From the NCBI GenBank assembly GCA_965115885.1, contig OZ220479.1, positions 3,596,001-3,660,000 on the forward strand: a stretch of 64,000 nucleotides of DNA, in the 5' to 3' direction. Under the pieces are notes generated by a model that searched no databases, was not told the DNA's origin, and was given only the letters and a program-made list of their open reading frames with translations. Of the stretch, positions 34,917 through 45,030 are shown one piece after another. The position numbers and the translations under genes were made by a program. The stretch's first letter is position 1. Every line of letters begins with the position of its first letter. This DNA is from BD2-11 sp965115885. GTDB taxonomy: Bacteria > Gemmatimonadota > Gemmatimonadetes > Longimicrobiales > Gaopeijiaceae.

Positions 34917-37900
34917 CTATCCGGCTCTCGCACGGTCGCGAGCTCGACCGTCCCGGTCCCCTCCGCCCGCTCCTCGACCGAGCCCCATCCGGTTTCGATC
35001 CCGAACTCCATCGACCCCGGCGTCTCCTTCCTCCCGCCGAGCGACCCTCGCGGGCCGACCGCTCGCCGTTCCGAGTTCCGGGGCGGCCCGCGCTACGCCG
35101 TCCGAGAAGGACGCCGTCGCATTCGATCCGACCGGATCCGCGACCGGCGGGGAAACCGAGACGGCGCTCCGCTGCGCCATTCCGCTCGCCTTCGCCGGCA
35201 CCACCGCCGTGGCGATCGCGCTGTCCAACGTCGCGCCCCTTCCTCCACGCCGATTCGTCGACTTCGCCACGATCCTGACCGTGAAAGTGTCGGCCGGGAA
35301 CGTGCGCCCGGCTCGCCTGCCGCCCCGCCCCACGGCGCCCAGGAACGCGTCCCGACCGTCGCCGTGGTTCTCGAGATCGACGTTCCTCCATGTCCCGTCC
35401 GCGTCCCGGTACTTGGACGAATAGACCACCGCTCCGACGTTCCCGCTCGGCAATCCGTAGTCGCGACCGGACCTCCTTCTCACGCTGAAGAAGCGCATCA
35501 CGATCTTCGTGGAATCCGTCGCCCGCGCTCCGGTCAGATCGAGGATCCGCCACGTGTTCGCCTGCACGTCGCCGAACGCCTTGTTCTCTCCCGCAGCCAC
35601 CGACACCCGTCGGCTGCCGTTCGGATAGTCGAAGCCGTACTGGTCCTTGCGCGCCTCGACGTCGTACTCGCCGGGATCCCCCACGACGAGCGTGAACGCT
35701 CCCGTCGCATCCGTCGTCGCCGTGTCCGTCGCCGTCCCGGCCCCGACCTTCGTCGCCGACACCAGAACGCCCGCCTCCCCTTTGCCTCCGCCCTGCGGCG
35801 CGATCACTCTGCCGACGATCGTTTGCCGCTGCCTCGGCCGACCGGGCCTGGCCGGCACCAGCGCCGCCGTGATCGCGCTGTCCACCGTCGCGCCTCCGCC
35901 GTCGGTCGAAGTCGCCTGGATCCTGATCGTGAACGTGTCGTCGGGGAACCTGCTCCCGGCTTGACCCCCGCCCTGCCAGACGTAGGCCAGCATCGCCTCG
36001 CGGTTGTCGCCATGGAACGCGGGAACCACGTACTTCCAGGTGCCGTCCTTGTCCCGATACTGAGACCGGTAGTTTATGAGACCGACGTTCCCGCTCGGCA
36101 CTCCGTAGTCGCGACCCGCCTGGGTCGTCAAGCTGAAGAACCGCATGAGAACCTTCGTCGTGTCCGACGTCCGCTCCGCCGTCATATCGAGGATCTGCCA
36201 CGTGTTCGACTGGATTTCGCCGAAGCTCTCGTCCGCTCCCGCGGCCACCTGCACGCGTCGGTCGCCGTCCGGATAGTCGAAGCCGTACCTCTTCTTCGAC
36301 GCATGGACCTCGTACAGACCCGGCTCCTTCGCGGTCAGGGTGAACGCGCCCGACGCGTTCGTCGTCGCCGTATCGGTCGGCGTCGAGATTCCCGCCTGCG
36401 TCAGCGCCACGAGCACGCCCGGCTCCCCCTTGCCGCCCTGCGGCGCGATCACTCTGCCGCCGACCGTCTGCCGCCGACCGGTTCCCTCCGCTTTGGCCGG
36501 AACCAGCGTCTCCGTCGACACGGTGTCCAACGTCCTGTCCTGGATGTCCCTCGCCCGCACCTTGATCCGGATCGTGAACGTGTCGTCCGGGAACACGCTG
36601 CCGGCTTGTCCGCCGCCCTGCCAGACGGAGGCCAGATACGCGTCGTCGTTGTCTCCATGGAAATCCAATTCGACGTGCTTCCATTGGCCGCTCGCGTCCC
36701 GGTACTGGGACGTGTACTGCACGCCTCTCTTGGTCCCTTCCGGAAATCCGTAGTCGCGACCGGCGATCGGCGCCACACTGAAAAACCGCAGGATCACCTT
36801 GGGAGCGCCGGACACCCGCTCCGCCGTCAGATCGACGATCTGCCACGTGTTCGACTGGATTTCGCCGAAGCTCTCGTCCGCTCCCGCGGCCACCGACACC
36901 CGTCGGCTGCCGTTCGGATAGTCGAAACCGTACCTCTTCTTGGACGCTTCGACGTCGTACTCGCCGGGATCCGTCACGGTCAGCGTGAACGTCCCCGCCG
37001 CGCCCGTCGTCGCCGTATCCGCCGCGACCGTGTCCCCGACCTTGGTCGCCGACACCAGAACGCCCGCCTCACCCTTGCCTCCGCCCCGCGGCGCGATCAC
37101 CTTGCCCGTGATCGTCTGACGTTGCGTTGGATCTTTGGCCTTGGTCGGCACCAGCGCCGCGGTGAACACGCTGTCCAACGTCGCGTTCTCACCGTCCCTC
37201 GCCCGCACCTTGATCCGGATCGTGAACGTGTCGTCCGGGAACACGCTGCCGGCTTGTCCGCCGCCTTGCCAGACCGAGGCCAGATACGCGTCGTCGTTGT
37301 TTCCATGGAAATCCAACTCGACGTGCTTCCACCCGCCGCCCACGTCCCGGTACTGGGACGTGTACTGCACGCCTCCGGTGGTCCCTTCGGGCAGTCCGTA
37401 GTCGCGACCGGCGATCGGCGCCACGCTGAAGAATCGCAGGATCACCTTCGTCGCGTCCGACGCCCGCTCCGCCGTCAGGTCGACGATCTGCCACGTGTTC
37501 GACTGGACGTCGCCGAACGCCTCGCTCTCTCCGGCGGCCACCGACACCCGCTGGCTGCCGTTCGGATAGTCGAAACCGTACCTTTCCTTGGACGCCTCGA
37601 TGTCGTATGCGCCGGGATCGCTCACGGTCAGCGCGAACGTTCCGGTCGCATCGGTCGTCGTCGCAGCCGCCGCGACCGTGTCCCCGACCTTCGTCGCCGA
37701 CACCCGAACGCCCGCCTCCCCTCTGCCTCCGCCCTGCGGCGCGATCACCTTGCCCGTGATCGTCTGCGTCGGCGTGTCCGTCTTGGCCGGCACCACCACG
37801 GTTTCGATTGCGACGTCCAAGACACGGGATACCTTGTCAACAACTCTCTTGGACTGCACCACGACCCTTATGGTGAACGTATCGTCGGGGAACGCGCCTC

Positions 37901-39347
37901 CGTCGTGTCCGACGGCAACCACCGCCGACTCTCTGCTGTCGTCGTCTTGGAACGTGAACGTCGCAGGCAGAAACCTGCCGTCCTCGCTTCGATAAAGAGC
38001 CCAAAGAGAATCGACTCCATGCCCTTCGGGAAATCCGTAGTTGCGACCTGATTCTCGCTTCATGCTGAAGAACCGCAACACAACCGTCGCGCTGTCCGTC
38101 CCTCGCTCCGCTGTCAGATCCAGGATGGTCCACGTGTTCGCCTGAATGTCCCCGAAAGCCGTACTGCTCTCTGAGGAAGCCACGGAAACCGACTGGCTGC
38201 CGTTCGGATAGTCGAAACCGAACCTCCTTTTCGACGCCTCGATACGATATTCTCCCGACTCCTCCACGCTCAAGGTGAACGTGCCCGTCGCGTCGGTGGT
38301 CGTCGTATCGACCGGAAGCGTCCCTCCCACTTTGGTCGCCGAAAGCAGTACCCCCGCCTGCCCTCTCCCGCCGCCCTGCGGCGCGATCACCTTGCCCGTG
38401 ATCGTCTTCCGTTGCGCCGCTGCGTTCGCCGTTGCGTGGATGTCTCCGAACGTCATTCGCTCTCCGGGACCCACCGACACATGCTGGCCGGCCTCCGGGT
38501 ACGCGAAGTCGCGGCTCCGCTTCGACACCTCGATGCGGTAGTCGCCGAACGGCACGCTCAACGCGTAACCGCCCGCCGAATCGGTCGTCGTCGAATCGAC
38601 GGCCATGGCCGATCCGCCCACCCTCATGGCCTTGATCCAAACCCCCGACTCCGGTTCTCCGTCCTGCGGCCGAACCACTCGGCCGACTATCGTCGCGTGC
38701 ACGAAACCGACGAAGTCGACGGTGCCGACCTCGTCGACCGCCACTGCCACCGTCTTGGGTTCCGCATCGAACGAGACGTCCTCGGGGAACCCCGAGATCG
38801 CGACCGCGTAGGCGCCCGCTCGGAGCCCCGCGAATGCGAAACCGCCGTCGATCTCCGTCTGCACGGTCTCCGTCGTCCCCCGTTCGCCGATCAGCGTCAC
38901 TGTCACTCCGGACAGCGACGTTCGCGAAGCGTCCCCGCCGTTCGGGGCCGCGCCGGTTGCGGATACGCGACCGACCACCGCCGAGGAGCGCACATATTCG
39001 CCGACGAAGCTCAAGTGCACGTTCTGGCCGTCCGCTGAAATCGTCGCGGACCGAGTCGATTGCACGAACGTCGCGTCCTCCGGGGATCCAGAGATCGCAA
39101 CCGTGTGGGTGCCGACCTCGACCCGCTCGAACGAGAATCCGCCGGTCGAGTCGACCACTGCGGACATACCGGAAGAGAGGGTCGCCGTAACGCCCACGGC
39201 CGCCGCGCCCTCGATCGTCACCGACCCGGAGATCGTACCCTCGGGAGCGAGTCGGCCCGTTGGAACGGTCGGGTAACGACCGTCGCCGCACGCCGCAAGG
39301 ACGAGGGCCACCATCGTTGACGTGGTAAAGAGCTTGAGTCTGTTCAT
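34917..39347 (-). CDS. Giant repeat lipoprotein A with five tandem Ig-like modules
   Basis: The start is set at ATG 39347 (MNRLKLFTTSTMVALVLAAC), giving a lipobox with C20; the product is 1476 residues. Three divergent carboxypeptidase-regulatory/Ig-like domains (about 37-300) come first: GTISGSVTIEGAAAVGVTAT, SSAVVGRVSATG and ATIVGRVVRPQDGEPESGV. Then five tandem modules of 214-216 residues follow. Each module has a TITGKVIAPQGG..GEAGVLVSATKVG domain and an NTWQIVDLTAER..FFS part ending FPDDTFTIRI..LVPAK. No enzyme motif is visible. It is likely a surface-exposed adhesin or scaffold. The last 90 residues turn Gly/Arg-rich, and a different frame looks more natural, so the C-terminus may be frameshifted. 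Paralogue B lies 128 bp upstream on the same strand. Confidence 0.82.
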   Translation of the reverse strand: MNRLKLFTTSTMVALVLAACGDGRYPTVPTGRLAPEGTISGSVTIEGAAAVGVTATLSSGMSAVVDSTGGFSFERVEVGTHTVAISGSPEDATFVQSTRSATISADGQNVHLSFVGEYVRSSAVVGRVSATGAAPNGGDASRTSLSGVTVTLIGERGTTETVQTEIDGGFAFAGLRAGAYAVAISGFPEDVSFDAEPKTVAVAVDEVGTVDFVGFVHATIVGRVVRPQDGEPESGVWIKAMRVGGSAMAVDSTTTDSAGGYALSVPFGDYRIEVSKRSRDFAYPEAGQHVSVGPGERMTFGDIHATANAAAQRKTITGKVIAPQGGGRGQAGVLLSATKVGGTLPVDTTTTDATGTFTLSVEESGEYRIEASKRRFGFDYPNGSQSVSVASSESSTAFGDIQANTWTILDLTAERGTDSATVVLRFFSMKRESGRNYGFPEGHGVDSLWALYRSEDGRFLPATFTFQDDDSRESAVVAVGHDGGAFPDDTFTIRVVVQSKRVVDKVSRVLDVAIETVVVPAKTDTPTQTITGKVIAPQGGGRGEAGVRVSATKVGDTVAAAATTTDATGTFALTVSDPGAYDIEASKERYGFDYPNGSQRVSVAAGESEAFGDVQSNTWQIVDLTAERASDATKVILRFFSVAPIAGRDYGLPEGTTGGVQYTSQYRDVGGGWKHVELDFHGNNDDAYLASVWQGGGQAGSVFPDDTFTIRIKVRARDGENATLDSVFTAALVPTKAKDPTQRQTITGKVIAPRGGGKGEAGVLVSATKVGDTVAADTATTGAAGTFTLTVTDPGEYDVEASKKRYGFDYPNGSRRVSVAAGADESFGEIQSNTWQIVDLTAERVSGAPKVILRFFSVAPIAGRDYGFPEGTKRGVQYTSQYRDASGQWKHVELDFHGDNDDAYLASVWQGGGQAGSVFPDDTFTIRIKVRARDIQDRTLDTVSTETLVPAKAEGTGRRQTVGGRVIAPQGGKGEPGVLVALTQAGISTPTDTATTNASGAFTLTAKEPGLYEVHASKKRYGFDYPDGDRRVQVAAGADESFGEIQSNTWQILDMTAERTSDTTKVLMRFFSLTTQAGRDYGVPSGNVGLINYRSQYRDKDGTWKYVVPAFHGDNREAMLAYVWQGGGQAGSRFPDDTFTIRIQATSTDGGGATVDSAITAALVPARPGRPRQRQTIVGRVIAPQGGGKGEAGVLVSATKVGAGTATDTATTDATGAFTLVVGDPGEYDVEARKDQYGFDYPNGSRRVSVAAGENKAFGDVQANTWRILDLTGARATDSTKIVMRFFSVRRRSGRDYGLPSGNVGAVVYSSKYRDADGTWRNVDLENHGDGRDAFLGAVGRGGRRAGRTFPADTFTVRIVAKSTNRRGGRGATLDSAIATAVVPAKASGMAQRSAVSVSPPVADPVGSNATASFSDGVARAAPELGTASGRPARVARREEGDAGVDGVRDRNRMGLGRGAGGGDRDGRARDRARAG
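35187..38410 (-). repeat. Five tandem repeats of about 645 bp inside lipoprotein A
   Basis: The landmark gcgatcac (complement of the VIAP codons) recurs at 38383, 37741, 37093, 36445 and 35800, spacings of 642, 648, 648 and 645 bp. All are multiples of three. The middle copies are the most alike, while the first lacks parts of the conserved FFSVAPIAGRDYG segment. In-frame gain or loss of units by recombination is expected. Confidence 0.85.
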
Positions 39348-39475
39348 GGTCTTGGCACGGTCTCTGAGAAGGTGAATGCGGATGGCCAGTGCGCGTCGTG
39401 CACCGGGCCTGTGCGTGAAACTGGAGCTATGATTCGGAAACATGCAGTCGGCTGCTCCGACGTTGCAATGGCAGT

Positions 39476-42400
39476 CTACCCGGAACCCGAGCTGGCCGCG
39501 AGCTCGAGTGTCTTCGTCCCTATCGTCCATGCCCCGGTGGAGCCTTGTCTGGAGTCGATCCTGAATTCGATCGGCCCAAGCAACTCCTGCTTGGTGACCC
39601 GCACGACGTTGCCTTCCGCCGTTCGGAACGACACGTATTCGCTCCCGTTGACGTCCGACCAGATCTTCCGTCTGGTGTCCCACGCCACGCCCGTCGTCCA
39701 GAACACCGTCGCGCCGGCACCGCCCAGGTCCGCGACGGATGGGAACGTCGCGGCGATCCGCTGCTCCGATCTCGCGTTCGTCTTGGCAAGCCAGTCGAGG
39801 ACCATCGTGTCGCCGCCCGTCGTGCGCTTGGCCATGACCGAGGTAGCCATGGGATCGACCGCCGACATCTTTGCGTAGGTTCGTACACTGTCGATTTTAT
39901 CGCCTGAATATCGTCCGGATACAGAGCTGTACACTAGCGTCCTGATCCTGACCGTGAACGTGTCGTCGGGCAATTGACGCGGACTCTTTTCTATAGTTGC
40001 CGTTTCATAATTGATGAATCCGCCGCAGCGGGGTAATCCGACCCATTCGCAGACGCGCACCATCACTCCGTTACGCTGGTTCTGGGCGCCTGGAATATTC
40101 TCGTAGTGGACCAAGCCAAACCACGCGCTGTCCGGCGACACCTTATAGTCATATATATCCCCCATAGCCTTGGCTCCGGCAGGAAGTCCTATCGGGACGT
40201 TGGAAATACTGTCTTCTGAGAACCATCCGTTGGCCATGCCAATCCTACTGGCCCACCGAAGGACAACTTTAGCAGAGTCATACTTGTGAACCACAATCGG
40301 AAGCTGACCTTGGCTTTTCACGGTGTCCGTCGTTACCACCCGTTCCACGCTCACATTCAACGGCAACCAAGTGCGCGACTGAATCTTGCCGAAGTCTCGG
40401 CGTCCTCCGGGCGCCGCCGTCACCCGTCGACTGTCGTTCGGATAGGTGAAGCCGTATCTCTTCTTCGTCGCTCTGACGTCGTAGTCGCCGAACGGCACGT
40501 TCAAGGCGAACGTCCCCGACGCCCCCGTCATCGCCGAATCGACGACCACGGTCGTGTCGCTCGCCTTCCTCGCCTTGACCCAAACGGAATCCTGCGGACC
40601 GCCGCCGATGTTCGGAGGAGCGGCCACCCGGCCCGTGATCGTCGCGTTCACGAAGCCCGTGAAGTCGATCCCCGAGATCGCCGCGCCCGTGTGCGCCGGC
40701 ACCTCGATCGACTCCGGCGCGAAGCTCATGCCCTTCCTCGTCACGCGCACCGTCGCCGTCCCGCCGACCCTTCCGCCCTTCAGCTCCGCCATGTAGCTCC
40801 CGTCCGCGCCCGTCACCAGCTTCCCGTTCGACGCCTTGTTCTCCGGCGCCACCCACTTCGTCGTGTCGTCGGCGTACCTCACCTGGATCTCCGCGCCCGC
40901 CACCGCCGCGCCGCTCCCCGACGCCGTCACCTTCCCGCTCACCGTCGCCTTCGAGGCCGTGCCTCCGAACGCGATGTCCACCATCTCCAGTCCGTTCGCC
41001 ACGAACGCCCGCACCGAGTCCTTCGTCGTCGTCGCGCCCTTCGTCGCCTTCACGAAGAACTTGTTCGTCATCGCGCCCCGCGACGCCGACTCCACTCCCG
41101 CGATCACGTAGCGTCCGTACGCGTCCGTCGTCGCCGTCTTCCCGTTCGCCGTCACCGTCGCGCTGTCGACCGGGAACCCGTCGCTCCCCTTCACCCGCCC
41201 GTAAACCGTACCCGTCGACGGCGTCACCTCCAGCTCCACCGCTCCGCTCAGCGGGCTCAACGCAGTCCCCAGCTCCATGCCACCCTTCTTGCGCACCCGC
41301 CAGCCCGCCGACGCCTTCGCTTCGTACGCGCCCGCCGCCAGCTTCCCGAAATCGAACTGGTACGTCTCGTTCACCGTCGTCGTCGTCGCCACGTCCTTCG
41401 CCAGCGCCGCGAACGTCTTCGCCTCGCCCGCCAGGTTCTTCCCCTCGACCGGCGTCAGGTCCACCGTCACCCCCGAGTTCTTCCGGTTCATCGTGTCCGT
41501 CGAGAACCCGTCCCCCGAACTCGCCGCCGTCACGCTCTTGCGCCACACCTCGCCCTTCACCGAATGCGTCGTCACGTACGCGAACGACGCGCACTCGTCG
41601 TGGTCCTGGGGAAGCGTCGCCTGCAACGGACACAGCGAAACCGTGTGTCCGAATCCGCCCTCCGACCCGAACGCTCCGCCCACCAGCCCGTTCGCCTCCG
41701 CGTCCCGGTACGCCTCGAGCTCGTCCGGTTCTAGCAACACGATCCCCGCCGTCGTCCCCGCCGCGCTCTCGTTCGCGCGAACCACCACGTCGTAGTCCGT
41801 CGGCACGTGCCGGAACGTCGTCACCCCATCCTTCTCGCTCACGTGCTTCGAATCCCACTCCTCCTTCGCGAACGCCCGCGACCGCCCCGTCCCGCTCACG
41901 TAGCGCAACGACACGTCCACGTACCCCGTCTTCGCACGCTCGTCCCCGCCCAGCACGTTCCCCGTGTACCCCTCCACCTGATCCCGCTCGTGGTGCACGT
42001 ACACCTTCAACGTCTGCGTCGCGTAGCTCGCCTCGAGCGTCCCCGCTTCCATCGTCTCGCCCGCCAGCTTCAGACCCGTGTGCGTGTACTCCACAGCCTC
42101 CGACTCGTACTTCTCCCCACCGTCCAACTCGTCCTCCTGGTCCTTCGCCAGCATGAACGCGTAGGTCGTCGGCACCGACTCCGCCGTCGTCTCCAGCTTC
42201 GCCATGCCCTCATCGTCCAGCTTCTTCGGCGCGCCCTCCACCGTCTCCTCCCCCGACGTCACGCCGATCGCCCAGCCCCCCAACGCCATGCCCCCGCCCA
42301 ACTCCGTCTTCACCGTCTTTCCGCTCACCGACACGTCCACCTTCATGTTCACCACGTCGGCCATGTTCTTCGCCGACACCCTCCACTCCTGAGGATCCCA

Positions 42401-44179
42401 CTTCACCGCCTGCTTGCCCGCTCCCATGTCCACGCTGTAGCCGTCCGCAACGACCGTCGCGTACACCATGTGGCCCGTCGTGCCCGCGCGCGCCACACGG
42501 ATCGACGCTGCGCCCTCCTCGTCCGTCGTACCGCTCCCCGCCAGCCGCTCGCCGCCCATGTCCGCGTACAGGCTCACCTTCGCACCCGGCAACGCGTCCC
42601 CCAGCGCCTCCCCGCTCTTCAGCGCCACCTCGAAGTCCACCGTCGTGTGCGTTATGTCGAACGGCAACGACCGCGTCGCCGCCTCGCCCACACCCAACTC
42701 GACCGCATAACCGACCGACGGGCCGCCGTACGCCACGTCCTCCGCCGCCAGCGTCGCCGCGACCTCCGCTTCGATCAGCACCACTAGCTGGTACGAGCCC
42801 GCTTTCAGGCCCTCGAACGAGAACCCGCCCTCCTCGTCCGTCGCACCCAAGCGCTGCTCGTTCACCCCCGGGCCCACCAGCGCCACCGGGATCCCCGCTC
42901 GCATCAGCGCATACTCCCCCTCGTCGAACATGTCGTTCTTCGTACCCTCGTCCACGTACGCCATCCCCGACACGCTCGCCGTCGTCGCGTGCTCACCCTC
43001 GAAGTTCACGATCTTCGACTCGTCGTCCGCCACCGTCACGTCCATGCTCGTCGTCTCGAACACGTACGCCTCGCCCTCCACCCCGATCGACACCGCGTAG
43101 TCCCCCGCCGCCAATCCCGTGAACGCGTACTGTCCGCTCGCGTCCGTAGTCTCCGTTCGCTCCTCGTCCGCCCCCGACAGCTTCACCTCGACCCCGCTCA
43201 ACCCCATCCCCTCCACGCTCACCCGACCGCTGATCCCCGACGTCCGCAACAACACCCCCGTGAACGACACCGTCGCCGTCTCCCCCATCTCCACGCTCAC
43301 GTCCCGCGACGTCGACGCGAACTCGTAGTCCTCCGTTTCGTACCCGCCCGCGACGCTCACCTCGTACGCGCCAGCGCGCAGCTCCTCGAACCGGTACCCC
43401 CCGTCCGCGTCCGTCGTCGCCCTGCGGCTCTCCTCCGCAGGACCGCCCGACAACTTCACCGTCGCCCCCGCCAGCCCCTCGCCCTCGACGACCACCCGGC
43501 CCTCGACCGCCGACGTACGCACCCAGTGGCCCGTGAAGTCCGCGCTCCCGACCTCGCCCGCCTCCACCTCCACCTCCATCAGCTTCGTCTCGAACGTCAC
43601 GTCCTCCGGGTAGCCCGAAATCTCCACCGTGTACGTCCCCGCCCGAAGCCTCGCGAACGCGAACCCGCCGTCCATGCCCGTCCGCACCGTCTCGCCCGTC
43701 GCGTGCTCTCCGCCCAGCGTCGCCGTCACCCCCGACAGCGTCTCCGGCTGGCCGTCCCCTCCGCTCACCGTCGCGTCCGACGCCGCCACCGCTCCCACCA
43801 CCGCCGACGAACGCACGTACTCGCCCGCGAAGCTCAACCGCACGTTCTCCCCGTCCGTCGCGATCGTCGCCGACTGCGTCGCCTGCGCGAACGTCGCGTC
43901 CTCCGGGTAGCCCGAGATCGTCACCGTGTACGTCCCCGCCTCCACTCCCGTGAACGAGAAGTCGCCGCCCGCGCCCGTCGTCGCGCTCGCGCCCGACGAC
44001 AGCGTCGCCGACACCCCCGCGACCGCCGTCCCCTCGATCGTCACCGTGCCCGAGATCGTGCCCACGGCCTTCGGTGGATCCACCGGCGTAGGAGAACTCT
44101 CGTCGCACGCCGCGAAGACGAGCGACGCCAGCGTTGCCGTGGCCAGGAGCTTGAGTCCGTTCATTGTTCTGCGAGGCAT
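39476..44179 (-). CDS. Giant Ig-like lipoprotein B, paralogue of A
   Basis: The 1567-residue product starts MPRRTMNGLKLLATATLASLVFAAC, with lipobox Cys at 25; ATG 44164 (MNGLKLL) is the alternative start by analogy with A. The N-terminal 230 residues parallel A (GTISGTVTIEGTAVAGVSAT, SSAVVGAVAASDATVSGG). About six further SdrD-B/carboxypeptidase-regulatory-like domains follow (VEGRVVVEGEGLAGATVKLS, ISGRVSVEGMGLSGVEVKLS, VSGMAYVDEGTKNDMFDEGE). A unique central region covers about 560-1000, with further Ig-like domains beyond it. Near the C-terminus is one diverged copy of the module that A carries five times (ATITGRVAAPPNIGGG, ending LPDDTFTVRI). The protein is acidic and Thr/Ser/Gly-rich, probably a surface stalk. 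No enzyme motif was found. Confidence 0.82.
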   Translation of the reverse strand: MPRRTMNGLKLLATATLASLVFAACDESSPTPVDPPKAVGTISGTVTIEGTAVAGVSATLSSGASATTGAGGDFSFTGVEAGTYTVTISGYPEDATFAQATQSATIATDGENVRLSFAGEYVRSSAVVGAVAASDATVSGGDGQPETLSGVTATLGGEHATGETVRTGMDGGFAFARLRAGTYTVEISGYPEDVTFETKLMEVEVEAGEVGSADFTGHWVRTSAVEGRVVVEGEGLAGATVKLSGGPAEESRRATTDADGGYRFEELRAGAYEVSVAGGYETEDYEFASTSRDVSVEMGETATVSFTGVLLRTSGISGRVSVEGMGLSGVEVKLSGADEERTETTDASGQYAFTGLAAGDYAVSIGVEGEAYVFETTSMDVTVADDESKIVNFEGEHATTASVSGMAYVDEGTKNDMFDEGEYALMRAGIPVALVGPGVNEQRLGATDEEGGFSFEGLKAGSYQLVVLIEAEVAATLAAEDVAYGGPSVGYAVELGVGEAATRSLPFDITHTTVDFEVALKSGEALGDALPGAKVSLYADMGGERLAGSGTTDEEGAASIRVARAGTTGHMVYATVVADGYSVDMGAGKQAVKWDPQEWRVSAKNMADVVNMKVDVSVSGKTVKTELGGGMALGGWAIGVTSGEETVEGAPKKLDDEGMAKLETTAESVPTTYAFMLAKDQEDELDGGEKYESEAVEYTHTGLKLAGETMEAGTLEASYATQTLKVYVHHERDQVEGYTGNVLGGDERAKTGYVDVSLRYVSGTGRSRAFAKEEWDSKHVSEKDGVTTFRHVPTDYDVVVRANESAAGTTAGIVLLEPDELEAYRDAEANGLVGGAFGSEGGFGHTVSLCPLQATLPQDHDECASFAYVTTHSVKGEVWRKSVTAASSGDGFSTDTMNRKNSGVTVDLTPVEGKNLAGEAKTFAALAKDVATTTTVNETYQFDFGKLAAGAYEAKASAGWRVRKKGGMELGTALSPLSGAVELEVTPSTGTVYGRVKGSDGFPVDSATVTANGKTATTDAYGRYVIAGVESASRGAMTNKFFVKATKGATTTKDSVRAFVANGLEMVDIAFGGTASKATVSGKVTASGSGAAVAGAEIQVRYADDTTKWVAPENKASNGKLVTGADGSYMAELKGGRVGGTATVRVTRKGMSFAPESIEVPAHTGAAISGIDFTGFVNATITGRVAAPPNIGGGPQDSVWVKARKASDTTVVVDSAMTGASGTFALNVPFGDYDVRATKKRYGFTYPNDSRRVTAAPGGRRDFGKIQSRTWLPLNVSVERVVTTDTVKSQGQLPIVVHKYDSAKVVLRWASRIGMANGWFSEDSISNVPIGLPAGAKAMGDIYDYKVSPDSAWFGLVHYENIPGAQNQRNGVMVRVCEWVGLPRCGGFINYETATIEKSPRQLPDDTFTVRIRTLVYSSVSGRYSGDKIDSVRTYAKMSAVDPMATSVMAKRTTGGDTMVLDWLAKTNARSEQRIAATFPSVADLGGAGATVFWTTGVAWDTRRKIWSDVNGSEYVSFRTAEGNVVRVTKQELLGPIEFRIDSRQGSTGAWTIGTKTLELAASSGSG

Positions 44180-45030
44180 GGGAAATCCTGAAATAGAGTG
44201 GAATCGGGAGGAGCGAGGAGTTCAAGCACTCCCTTCGATGGCGACCCCAACGACGTTAGGGCGGTCGGGATAGCCGCGATTCGGCACGCTTTCGTGCGGC
44301 ACTTGTTCCTTCGACCTCGACGCCGATCACTTCCGGACGCGCAGAAGCGCACCGTGCGGCGACGCCTCACCCCGGGTGAAGGCTCATGTCCCGCGCGGTG
44401 AGTGCCGCCTTTACTGAATTGGCGGGCTGGCGGGCTGGCGGGCTGGCGGGCTGGCGGGCTGGCGGGCTGGCGGGCTGGCGGGCTGGCGGGCTGGCCTCCC
44501 CGCGAGCCTACGGACCTGCACGCCTTCCGGCAAGGATCGCGCCCGTACGCCCCGCGCAAGTCGCACCGCCCGAACGACGAACCTCGGGCGGTCCCGTCGC
44601 CGCCCTTGCGCATCCCGGCGACGACTCCGGCGGATTCGGGCGCGGGCGTTGCGGTCCGCGTTCCCCCGGCCTTGCGTCCTCGCGGGAGCGAACACAGCGC
44701 CTCGCAAGCGCGCATCTCTTGCGAGCGGGGACCGACGGGGGGTCATCTCAGCGCAAACACCCTGTTGTCCGATGAGTGTGTCGTCTCGAACTCCACGTTC
44801 GCAGAGCCGCAACAGGCTCGCCGTTCCGTTCGCTCGCCTTCACCCGTCCACGCGGCAATTCCCCCCCGCCTGAGCGGCCACAAGGGTAATTCCCTGGCCG
44901 CTCCCATGTCAAACCGAGCGCTGTTGCGACCGCTGTCCGACCAGGAGGCGGATTGCCGGAGCCTTCAGCGCGCCGATCCAAGCGAGCGGGAGCACGAACA
45001 GGGGAGCGGGCCATGGCGCTCCGCGTCGCT
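44180..45030. other. Gene-poor stretch upstream of lipoprotein B
   Basis: It holds the 5' region of lipoprotein B, a 9 x 8-bp tandem repeat (44421-44492) and about 540 bp with no recognisable gene. Open frames across the repeat are artefacts of the octamer being readable in every frame. Confidence 0.45.
44421..44492. repeat. Nine perfect copies of the octamer ggcgggct
   Basis: 72 bp of perfect 8-bp tandem repeats begin 242 bp upstream of the lipoprotein B start and end 539 bp before the decayed winged-helix gene. Perfect short tandem repeats mutate by slipped-strand mispairing. A unit of eight changes both spacing and reading frame. Location upstream of a surface-protein gene is typical of phase-variable control, but no promoter elements flanking it were recognised. 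Confidence 0.9.

Noticed and set aside
35187..38410. Tandem repeats considered as a CRISPR-like array
   Set aside because: Units are 645 bp, coding and in frame; there are no spacers or cas genes.
39372..44191. Many plus-strand open frames opposite lipoprotein B, rich in His/Arg/Pro
   Set aside because: They are antisense shadows created by the GAC/GTC-rich codons of the lipoprotein; no start signals or domains.
44161..44715. 184-codon minus frame with PASPPARQ-type repeats
   Set aside because: The repeat is the 8-bp DNA repeat read in frame; all three frames give similar repeats and the flanks are not protein-like.
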